Source: Trichostrongylus colubriformis (lineage: Eukaryota; Nematoda; Chromadorea; Rhabditida; Trichostrongylidae). Taken from it: a stretch of DNA of 64,000 bases. Positions 49,687 through 60,200 of the stretch are shown here, piece by piece; position 1 is the stretch's first letter, and each line of letters opens with the position of its first letter. Location of the stretch: assembly GCA_963978905.1 (NCBI GenBank), contig OZ022260.1:41724259-41788258 (forward strand), read 5' to 3'. The position numbers and the translations under genes are program-made. Under the pieces are notes generated by a model that saw only the letters and a program-made list of their open reading frames with translations, was not told where the DNA came from and searched no databases.

Positions 49687-50351
49687 TATGTGGGAAAATG
49701 AAGGTTTGAAAAGAGCACTACACAAAGCACATATGCAATATAAGAGTATAATATATAAAATACATTTAATATAAGAGCCTTTTGAACAGTCGAAGTGAGA
49801 GAGAATGATGCTGGTAGGACTGTGAGAAGGGAAAGTAAGAGGGGAAAATAAAGAAAGGTTCAGGGTGAGAGTTGTGGGAAGAGATGGTCATCGTACATCG
49901 CCTAACTTAACACTTCATCGTGCTCTAGGTAGTGTCCTTCTCCAAACCGGCATTTTGCTCTACTCTTTTGGTTGAGTGGGGATTCTTAACACTGTCAGCT
50001 CGTACATATGGAAGGGGGTAGATCTTCGCTAGCATTAATTCCACTACATTGTTTTGACTGGCTAAGGATTCTTAGAAGATGTCAAGGTTCTATTAGTTGG
50101 TCGTCTGAAGCCTGAGAGATAGGGTATGGAAAATCGCCGTAGGCCAAGAGACATTTAAAGGATACCTGCATGTAACGGCTTTTCGGAGGGGGATGGACAG
50201 AAAACAGCTTTCCCCGTTCGACTACTAATCGGTGTAGCTATGCGACTGTAAAGCGGATGTTTTAGGTTTTGTTCTTGTTTTCTTGGCTCATTGAAGCCAA
50301 TCACACCGACCAAGTAGAGCTCCCAAATTGCTTTACTAAACCTTACTCTTA

Positions 50352-51488
50352 CTAGGGAAGGTATTTTACTTCCCATGGAACTTTGAAATGAGACTCAGGG
50401 GGGATCGATAGCTCCGAATGCTGGTTATAGCTGTGAAAACCAAAACTGCTAAATGGCATTCTGAAGCGAGTTACGAGGGGTCAAATTTGCCTGTGAGTTG
50501 CCTGTGATATCTCAATGGCGAGGCGCTTCGTCATCAGCATGACTAGCGCAGATCTAGTAATGGCCTCCGTGGCTCGTGGTATTGCACCGGTTCTGCAGGG
50601 GCGAGGCAGTGGAGTGGGTTTGCTTCCCGCCGGTGCGGCTTTTTTTGCATTTTGTGTTTCATTGTCAGTAAGTGCTTTTCCTTCTCTTCTGAACGTTTCC
50701 TTGTATGATATTCGCGCGTAGAGGTCGAATTACCCCTCTGTGCAAATTTCCAGCCGGATCCATTTTTGGCCCAACTTCGGAAAGTTAGGGGTGGCCAGGG
50801 GTTACGTAGGGTTTTTTGAATTTCTTTCCACAAAAAATCCTAAACTATAAACAAGATAACTTAACGTAACAAGATAACAAGAACAAGAAAACAAGACATA
50901 ACTTAAACATACCTATCACACTTGCCCATCACACTAAACGCACGTAACAGGCGCCAAATAAGAGCATTGCTGGGCAAGGGTCATCGACTACTCCTCTGTT
51001 AAATGGGTTGCCAGAAAATAACCCATCAATTTTCCCGAGATTTGGTCAAATTCTCGAATTGACTGAAAACTTGTCCTATAGGGTAATTTGATCCCCTGAA
51101 CACGAAAATCATATGGTTTTGCGTGAAAACGTACTCGCAGGCTATGGGCTCCCAAACATACCATGAAATGGTATTACTCTTTTTTTCAGAAAAACCTTCG
51201 TAACTTCATTCAGGTGATTGTTTGACAGATTCTGAATACAGATTTGAGATCAACATTCAAAAGCGCGTACAGTGGTATGTGTCTCATTGCAAATGGCCAT
51301 TTCGACAAACCGTCTGATGGTAAAGTGCCTTGCCAATGAGGTGTCACAGGCAAACTTTGACCCCTCGTAACTCGCTTCAGGATGCCATTTAGCAATTTTG
51401 ATTTTCACAGTCATAATCAGCGTTCGAAGCTCTATCGATCCCCGGGTCTCATTTCAAAGTTCCATGAGAAGTAAAATACCTTCCCTTG
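50352..51488. mobile_element. 1137-bp foldback element inserted in the left arm
   Basis: Termini CTAGGGAAGGTATTTTACTT and the complement of AAGTAAAATACCTTCCCTTG. The arms pair for about 135 bp (through GAAATGAGACTC and GAGTTACGAGGGGTCAAA). Flanked by TTA (50349-50351) and TCA (51489-51491), probably a mutated duplication. The right arm at 55651-55665 shows the uninterrupted target, so this is a nested insertion. Confidence 0.7.
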
Positions 51489-53178
51489 TCAGTATCATTT
51501 CACGAAGGAAAGTGTAATGGATCACGGCGATGCTGTCAGTGCTGCAAAGTGTTCATACCCAAGAGCTCAGATGAGGGCGTTCAAATATTGATGATGATCA
51601 CCTCGTTCAGTTATGTGGCAAGGTATCGGTATACCAATTGCATGGCTGACATCGATCGGACCCTGTATCACCTCTAACACATTGACGAAAATTTAGGATT
51701 GTCACCCGTCTGCCGCCAAATAAATTGTTTGTGATGCAGCTACGGAACAGATTTGGTCAAATTCTCGAATTCTCGAAAAAACAGCGACCTGTTATGAGCC
51801 ATAGGGTGTGTGTAGGATGGACAAATTTGAATAATTTACACTATCATCGTCGTGGCGGGAGCCCCTGCACATCTTGGCATCATGCTAAAGCTCAGTAAGA
51901 CGTATATACACTTCTGTGAATGTGCCTCGCTATCTTATTTTGGCAAGTTAGTGTCTGTCGTCATACTGACTCTCTTGTTCATACTTCATGGACTTTTTGA
52001 ATTTATTTATGCTGTTTTCTTTTACTTTTTTATGTGCTGTTTTTTGGTGTGATACCACCACGCCGGCGCCTTCAGCAAATCTGCAGAAGCTTTGGAACGC
52101 CTTAAACAATCTGATAGGCTACAGCTTCCACTCATGCGTAAACCAATGCACGCATTCCCAAATTAGCCACTCATCTATCTATTAACCCCAGAAATTGAGT
52201 AGCCGGATGGTCCCGTATGGAACTGATCGGATTCCACTGTGTGAAAGCACCTCAATTTGCCATCAATCTGGCAGGAGGCACCAAGAAGTTAGAAGCTGCA
52301 TCACAAACAGCGAGCGGCTATTTGCTCTGATTTGCTTTTGTTTTGATGCGTTCTGTGAAACTGAAATATTGAAAGTAATTCAACTGTTATTGCTCCCTCT
52401 CATTCTGCAATGAGTGATCCATAGCAGTTTCTGCAGAAGCATTAAAAATTGACGAAACCTATCAAGTTAACACAACAATCAACCACAACCTCAAGTGTAA
52501 TGGAAACAGTGAGCTGTGTATTTACTAGCTTCAAAGCGATGGAGAGTATGGCCGTCTTAGAAAATTCTAAATCACAACATGTTTCTTTCTTTGCCGATTT
52601 CCCGAGTCTTCGACTTGCTATTTTCGAGCAAATGTAGATTTCCCAATCCGTGTCAAGTGATTTTTGGAGTAGCTTTTACGGTGCGATATGGAGCGATAAT
52701 TTTTCAGTTATCACACGAATTGCACGAACATGAGGAACTATATGATATCCAGACATATGGTGAAGATCCATTATTTCAAGGGAGAATTAATAACGTATCA
52801 GGTGCGTGTCCATTCCTTTCAACTTCTCCTCGTTTCAGTCTTGAGAGTTTGTGAATTTCTGTGGGTAGTGAACATGCGAAGCTATTTCTGGGCATGTGAC
52901 TTTTGCTTTACCTAGTGTTAATGATCTTATTGTCCTTAAATAAGGCCCTCCTCAGTATAGTAAGCTTTTTCTAGAGCTGCTTCCATTATTTGGTGCCCCA
53001 TTTCCATCGTTAGAACTTGCGGTATGACGAATTCACCGGTCAACAGAGCACTGTGTCCCACCACCTCGGAGAAGTGAACAAGTAGTAGTGGTAACTGGCC
53101 GTTAACATGAGCAATGAATGCGAAACAACTATTTGTTCAGCGAAAGCTCGGCATCGAACAATCTGTGGGCGACAAGTG

Positions 53179-54758
53179 TTATTTGTGTAGAAAAGCCATT
53201 TCACTAGACGCCTTCTCATTTATATCCTTTTTTATTTCGATTAGCTCTTTCATACGCTCGTGCACTGCTTCATCTGCCACTTTCGATAAAGAAGCCAATT
53301 GGGAGCGCACAGCAGCCTTGATCTGCAATGACCTGTTGAGCAGTTTGTGGCGCCCACAGTTCTGAAAGTGGAAGCAAAAAATGATTTCTTAGGGCATGTC
53401 TAGCCGTGGTGTTATTTGTCGCATACCCACATAATATGCAACCAATATATACATTATATACAACATAACACTGAAGCCAGCATAGTACACATATTTCACA
53501 TAATAACGACATCAGTTTCTAACTTGGCTTACAATTCAAATTCTTGCAAGAGCTCCTTATTAGCGTCGAGCATATCAACGTTTGTTCTTCCAACTGCCAT
53601 ACTGTCACGTGAATAGCTATGCTGCTCATCAAATTGGCTCGTCTTACTGAGTGAGAAGCCATCACCACTTTCGTTGACGGCTAGAGTGTACAGTCCCATT
53701 CCATCGTCTTCGGTCCTTCCCCTCACACGAATTTTTTCTCGATGAATCAATTTTATTTCTGATGACAAGATGCCCAAAAGTGCTGTGAAATATTATCAAA
53801 AAGGAAAATCTGCTACTGTAGTACCTCACATCGCTGTATGTCGTATAGTAAATACTTGTGTTTGCCGTTGTTGCGATATTTCGCTCGAGCTTTCTTTATT
53901 ATTTAATGAGGTGCTAATCCGTCTTTCAGGAGCGATGCTATGTATTCCTCAGACCTAGCATCCATTCTTAATATTGCCGATTCCACTTCATGCCCATAGT
54001 GAGTACGACAAAACATTACATGGAAAACATTCGCATTCTCACGAAGCTGGAAATCCGAGTAGATCTTGTAACGTCACATTAATATATACATATGACACTA
54101 AGAAACCAACTTTCTAAATGCTGTGCAGTTTCCGACGATTTCTTTAGAACCAGGACGTTCAAAGTTTCCAGGACTTAAGAAAGGATTCGCGCGACTGCAC
54201 CGCATGTGAGTCACCGAGCCACCTGCGGTCTTTCGACGACTACCAACAGAAAATCTCACAACAGCTTCGTTTTCAAACTGCGCTTCAAACTGCTAAATAA
54301 CAAGCGACTCAGAAGATAGATTGGGACTGGCGACAACATAATAATGCATAAAGAGAAACCGAAAAGAGAATAAACAAAAGTGTAAACCTACTTCGAGGTT
54401 TTTCTTATAGTTAAATGATTCCGCTTCTACTACACAGTTTTCATGTGACGAAGAATGCTCGTCGTCAAAACCGACCTTCACCTGTTCCTCACACTATGGA
54501 CACAGAAGGCACCGCTGCACAACTATGCTTTCCTGATCCGCGTGCTTCCTCTTCTTGTGCTTTGCAAGAGTTCGCTTATTGCACAGCAATCCACAGACAT
54601 CATAAGAGACCTCATTGGTACCAGGTATCAGTTTACGATGACGCCTCTCCATTTTCATTCGCTCATTGTCATCTTTAGAGTGAAATGCGCAGCCAACGAG
54701 TGGTCGTAAATATGATATCCCTGGTCAGTTTTGCATTCGGGACACATGTAGTTCATTG
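53179..54758 (-). pseudogene. Decayed C2H2/FAR1-like zinc-finger gene
   Basis: Minus-strand exon-like blocks, 5' to 3': 54758-54392, 54289 to about 54110, 54064-53825, 53758-53533, 53361-53179. The first starts MNYMCPECKTDQGYH and holds a C2H2 finger (CGLLCNKRTLAKHKKRKH), then CLLCP, a TAG stop (54494-54496), and CEEQ. Its donor and the next acceptor join in phase 0 to FEAQFENEAVVRFSVGSRRK with HMRCSRANPF, a DNA-binding type seen in nematode FAR1/MULE-related proteins. The third has HVMFCRTHYGHEVE, then a TAA stop (53903-53905) followed by open coding. A frameshift lies near HFTLK in block 1, and the junctions around block 4 do not agree in phase. The last block (NCGRHKLLNRSLQIKAAV, helical) ends at TAA. 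I read this as a former transcription-factor-like or transposon-encoded protein that no longer makes a full product. Confidence 0.5.
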
Positions 54759-55095
54759 CTGCAACAAACATGTTCATTGGTATCGTTAGGGCGGGAGATT
54801 AAACTATATGTGCAAAACAAAAAACTGACCTTCGGCGTTTTCATCACGAATTTCGGAGTCTGCAGTACAATTATAAGAATCCGGATTCATTACTACAGAT
54901 CAGAAAATAAGCTAAAAATGAAAGCAATGGCAAAAGCGTTAAGTATTTCTTATCTTCGACACAAGCATTGTATCGGTTACACGATGTAGGAAAGGAAGAG
55001 TGAGAAAGACAACAAATGTGCTCCTCTAAATCTAAAATTGCATAGTGATTAAGATTTCACAATCAAAGACGAGCAAGCACTGGCATACGCCATTG

Positions 55096-55388
55096 TGTGT
55101 AGGGTGGACAAATTCAAATAATCTACTACGTATCATCATCGTGGCGGAAGTCCCTGCACATCTTGGCGTCATGCCAAACCACTTCAACATCCGTATAATC
55201 TACTTTTGATCGATGGTTCTGTATCAGTTTTGCTTCATGTAAGACATACACTAAGTTGCTAAGATAGCGAGGCACAATAACAGAAGCATACATACGACTG
55301 AGTGAGCTTTGGCATGATGCCAAGACGTGCAGGGGCTCCCGCCACGATGATGATAGTGTAATTTATTCGAATTTGTCCATCCTACACA
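55096..55388. repeat. Foldback MITE at the inner end of the right arm
   Basis: GTAGGGTGGACAAATTCAAA at the left and the complement of TTCGAATTTGTCCATCCTAC at the right are the ends. The arms continue through CATCATCGTGGCGG and TGCACATCTTGGCGTCATGC for about 90 bp each. Confidence 0.7.
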
Positions 55389-56143
55389 CAATCCCTATGG
55401 TTTATAACAGGCCAGGCGCTGTGATCTGTTCCGTAGCTGCATCACAAATTTTATTTGACGGCGAAAGACAGGTGACCGTCCTGAATTTTCGTTCTTGTGT
55501 TCGAAGCGACACAGGGTCCGATCGATATCAACCATGCAGTCGGTATACTGAATACCTTACCACATACCTAAACGAGGTGATCATCATCAATGGTATTAAT
55601 GCTTTGCAGCACTGATAGCATCACCGTGACCCATTACACTTTCCTTCGTGAATTGATACTAAGTGTAAGGTTGATAGTAAACCACTCTGGGAGCCCTACT
55701 TGGTCGGTATGATCGGCTTTAAGGAGCAAAGAATAACAAGAACAAAAAATAAAACATCATCGAACAGTGAAAGCTATTTTCTGACCTTCCCCCTCCGGAA
55801 AGCCACTACATGCAGGTATCCTTTAAATGTCGTTTGTAAAAGACAAGTTATCGCAAGAAGAAAGAGGTTCCTCTGGTGCAGCGACTGTCAGCTTGTCCTC
55901 CCTGAAAGCAGTCGAAGCAGCCTGTTCCACTCGGGACCCATGTAGACGTTGTCTGAACTAACCGCTCACTATGGTTACTGTAATTCGAAAGAGCCGACTC
56001 CTACACATTTCGATATGATTGAACTAACGAACTGATTCGCTTCATTATCTAAACAAAACAAATATATAATGTGTCATAGGGGGAAGAATGGAGCAATCAC
56101 AATGAAACATTCAGTGGGTGGCATCTAGTGGCGCTACGACATA

Positions 56144-56640
56144 CAGTAGCGCTCAAAAGTCTTCGGCGAATAGCTTGTTTTGCCATAACTTTCTCTGCTG
56201 AACCAAATTGGGCAAAACTCTAGTATGTTGTGCTCAAACCCATTGTGAATAATTGCTCCCACTTGGATGCCGTTGAACTCTTTTCATAGACTTTTAAAAG
56301 CATTTATCACAAAATCATCGGAGAACGTCGGACAGTTTGGTCAGGAGAAGCGGGTTTTTTTAGAGTACAGAACCGCCAAACCAAAGAAAAGATTGATGTT
56401 TTGTAGGAAAAGCGCGAATTTCGTTGGCAGTAGCACCTTGGAAGGAAATCGAATCCATGAGCTTCTTAGTACCTGTACGAAACATACGTTCTATTCTCCC
56501 ACTAATTGGGCGTATTTTTTTATCTATTTCTACTGATTTTCAGTGAACAGCGTCTCTCGAGCTCTTCTCACATGTGTTCTATTGGATTCGAGTCCAGGGA
56601 TTGGCATGGCCAACTTCCTGCTTGCTTTCTCTGGTTCTTC
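56144..56640 (-). mobile_element. Tc1-like transposon remnant with transposase C-terminus
   Basis: Starts CAGTAGCGCTCAAAAGTCTT after TA (56142-56143), like the element at 49199. On the minus strand at about 56560-56620 one frame reads WPCQSLDSNPIEHM, stop, EELE, the well-known Tc1 transposase motif (usual form SPDLNPIE-x-x-W) with a stop where Trp is expected. No right terminal repeat was found, so the element is truncated. Confidence 0.65.
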
Positions 56641-57204
56641 TTCATTGAACTTTCTCCCTTTGAATTGAATGCCTGATGATTCAGCTGTACACAGTGATCA
56701 AAGACAATTTTTGATGCACAATATGTGGGTATATCGCTGAAATAAAGGAAATATAGTGGCTGGTCCAGTATCGATTATCATTTCAAGGTACTGCATAGTA
56801 TATGAGAAATAGTTTTATAACATCGTGCAAAATAAATACTGGAATGTGTATGTGAAACCCTGCCTCCATACTTCATTTCGCCCTTCATCAGTCGGTTTTA
56901 GCTAGTCATTGATTTCACGCGCGTCAAATCAAAAACCATTCCCATTCATGGAAGCGCTCTTGGGGCGTTTTAAAGCATGAAAGCGGTCTAAATTCTTACA
57001 AAAATTGTGAAGAGCCTTTCTATGGAAAAATAAGTGACATAACAAAGATACCAGAAATTCAATTCAACAGAATTATGTTCCTAGAGACGTGCGAGAGACA
57101 GGCAAGCAATGATAGCCACATTCATAAGAGAAGGCAGATCTGATTGGGTGAGATGTCTAAGTAAACGATCACCATGAAATCAATTGAGAAGAACTGGCAG
57201 CACT
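56641..57204. other. 3' flank of sqv-4; nothing recognised
   Basis: AT-rich sequence after the sqv-4 stop codon (minus-strand 3' side). No coding or repeat signal identified. Confidence 0.4.
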
Positions 57205-60200
57205 TTAGAAACCATCTTTATCAAGCGGTACACCGAAGAGGTTGTAAGCCTGATCTGGAGCCGAGCCGATAGCAAACGTTCGGAAACCGTATTCGCGCAG
57301 CTGACGTTGGTCGAGAATCAGGCGACCGTCGAAGATTGATGCCGGATGTTTCATCGTTTTGTAAATTCGTTCATAATCCAGTGTCTGCAAAAATTTTCAT
57401 TTGAAATTCATCATGACCTTGGGGGTGTGAGCGGTACATGCACCTGTGGATGGCCCGGGAATCCCGCCCACTGTCCGAAAGCCCCGCCCACAAAATAGTC
57501 ATAAATATAAATGTATTCAAAATAACTCTCGATAGTTCACCTTGAATTCATCCCATTCAGTCAGAACGACTATAGCATGCGCATCGTCGGCTGCCGAATA
57601 AGGATTGTCATGCACCGTCACCAATTTCGTGACTGAAAATGAGTTATGAAAATATAAACTCGAACTCTCGGATCCGTCTACAGCTGACCTCACCTAAATC
57701 TGCAGGGGATCGTTGCTCCAACTCCCACCTCATCTGTGTTTCCGCAACCTTGAAAATGAGATAGGTGAGTGAAAAGATAAATCAGGGGTGAAAGGGTGAG
57801 CAGTTTTCCGCTGGTTTTTGTTGTTATCAGGAAATGCTTTAGGTGATTATTTCAAAAATTAGTACCTTTGGATCATAGACGGCAATTTGAGCATGTTCTT
57901 CAAGTAGATGGCTAATAATGTGAATAGCAGAAGATTCTCTGAAACAGCAGCACTCAAAGGTATCGTCCAGGGAAAAATGAGTTCCTATGTTATCCATATA
58001 CTTATGTTGTGTGAAAAATGTGAATCCGGCTAAGCCACAGCACTACATACATAGTTTTGGCCGGCTGGGCGGGGCCCCCGAGCACGTACCCACCCCATCG
58101 TCCACTGCGGTCGCAGACGCATTGCAGGAACAGAAGGTTACGTAAATAGTACCAATCTCCGCTCCCAACCGCAGCCGACGACGGACGGGGCTTTTACTCG
58201 GAGACCATGCCACCCAGCCAAGAATTTGGGGAGGGGAGGTGCATCTTAAACATTCTCACTTTTTTGCGTGAAACTTTGCATGCGGTCCTTATTGGGCAAA
58301 TACAGCATAAATATTAGGTTGTAAGGAAAGTTTTGGCCGGTTTTTGAAATTTCAACTTCGAGAGATCATAACTCGGCTCAGAGTGCATCTTTTCTCACAG
58401 AGTAAGCACCATTAGATTCGCCACACTCTTGGCAACACTATGCATACCTACACATCTCAATTTGATGAAGGGCTGATAATTTATATTGCGCGAAATGAAA
58501 AAAAGTCGACTTCAAATCGCCACTCTTTCTGAACACACTGCTTCTGAAGGAGCTGGCCAGATGTTTTGGGAAGTGGGGCATAGTTAGCGCTAGATCTGAT
58601 GAACATGATAGACGAGTAAGGGCCTTACCCTGCAACTGCTTCAATTAGTGGAAGAGGATTTGTGAAAAATGTGCTTGCGCGTGACTGCCGTGAGGGGTCC
58701 CGCGGCACCCATTTTTTTGGATTTTTCCAAATCAAGGCCACTTGAGGTGGTCAGCTAAGGTTGCTTGTTGAGGGCAAATACTTGTGGATATCCCCTGCAA
58801 ATATGGACGCTCATCGCCTTCTGCTGTTCTAGTTAAAGCGATTTGATCAACTGAAAATCCAAGCAGCTCGTTCTCATTTCTGCACTTCTGAAACCAGAGA
58901 CAAAGTGTTCCATCCAAGGCTTCACCCCCTCCTCTTGCAGTATTCACATTTGTGGTCTTCTTCGCTGGGACTCGGCTAAACAAGAACTCTTGAAGTGAAG
59001 TCATGTTAAAAGTGCCATTTTCGCAGCACTTTAAAACTTCCCTAATGAATCGAAAACCTTGTGGCATTCCAAACAAAACATATATTCTGAAAGAGCAACT
59101 TTTTCTCTATCTAACGGGCACAATATGTCAGCTGATTCATGTTGACGCGCTCTGATATTTAAATTTATCTTGTGAACGCGAAAAAGCGGCCGGACTTTCC
59201 TTACAACCTAATATAAGGGTAACAAAGGAACTGGTTTTTTTTCCGTGGACGATCCTCAAGATGCATCGATTTCCTGGTAAAGAATTGCAAAATGTAGAAT
59301 TTCAGGGCTTTCATAAAGTACAGAAATATCGCCGGGATGATGCTTCAATAATGAATTTCTACCATAATTTTTATGGAAGAAATCAGCAAAGAGACGGGGG
59401 TATCATATCTCAAAATCTGGCCATTTTCGTTTCTTTTTCACTGCCTTATTTCCTAGCCCTCTTTCATGTTCAGAATCAACCAAATCACCTTTCGTAGTAC
59501 CTTTGAGAAATAGCCGCTCTCTAGAAACCACGCACTCCAATGTGTTAGCATTCCTTGTTTATTTGCTCCATCGGTCTCAGGTGTCTTTGGAAATTCTTTA
59601 TGGCGCCCGTTAAGGGTTGGGCTATGAACCAATCAAAGACCCATTCCACGTTGAAATGAGTAAGTATTTCGGTTCCATCCCGAACGAATAACCCTTTCCA
59701 CAACCGCAAGGTGTGTGTCATCAACGCGGCGCGAGTGTGGGTGCTAATAGCATAAAGCGTGAACCCATGAATGCGATGGCGGCTACCGTCCCAAGATGGC
59801 CCACATCCATCTATGGTTCACCAGCAGTCTTCATAGAGCGTGACAACGCACTACGAAAATTATTGTGAACTGTGCTTTTAATAAATGATTGACGATTTCT
59901 AGGTTGTTCAGCAACGGCGGAGATCACAGTATTCATTCAAAAAAAAAAAACACAAAAGACCTCTCAAAAGTCTCAAAAGATGAACTATGTATTTGCAAAA
60001 AGGGCTCCGAAAAGAACAGTACCGAAGGATCTCCAGCTTATCCTATAGGAAGTTACGCTATAACGAACCTCGTGTCACCCGTGTTCTTTTTGAAAGCAAA
60101 CCCAAACACGGCGATTTTCTTGTCAGCCACGGTGTTGAACAACTCCAAGATGATCTTATCGGCGAACCGACGACGTTGCCACTTGTTGATTTCGATCACC

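Larger units (their letters stand above)
50150..55831. mobile_element. 5.7-kb long-inverted-repeat structure enclosing a zinc-finger relic
   Basis: The left arm (50150-50351 continued at 51492-51960) and the right arm (55240-55831, inverted) are diverged copies. Shared blocks in order from outside include GACATTTAAAGGATACCTGC, GACCAAGTAG-GCTCCCA, CACGAAGGAAAGTGTAATGG, CCATAGGG, GTAGGATGGACAAATT and TGCCTCGCTATCTTA. Between the arms on the minus strand is a decayed C2H2/FAR1-like gene. Long inverted repeats around a zinc-finger gene are the layout of Mutator-like DNA transposons; that class assignment is an inference, since I see no MULE catalytic domain and no clear target duplication. Confidence 0.5.

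Noticed and set aside
52708..52801. Possible plus-strand exon (HELHEHEELYDIQTYGEDP)
   Set aside because: It has a TTTTTCAG acceptor and GTGCGT donor, but no recognisable family and no joinable neighbour; kept only as a note inside the long-inverted-repeat structure.
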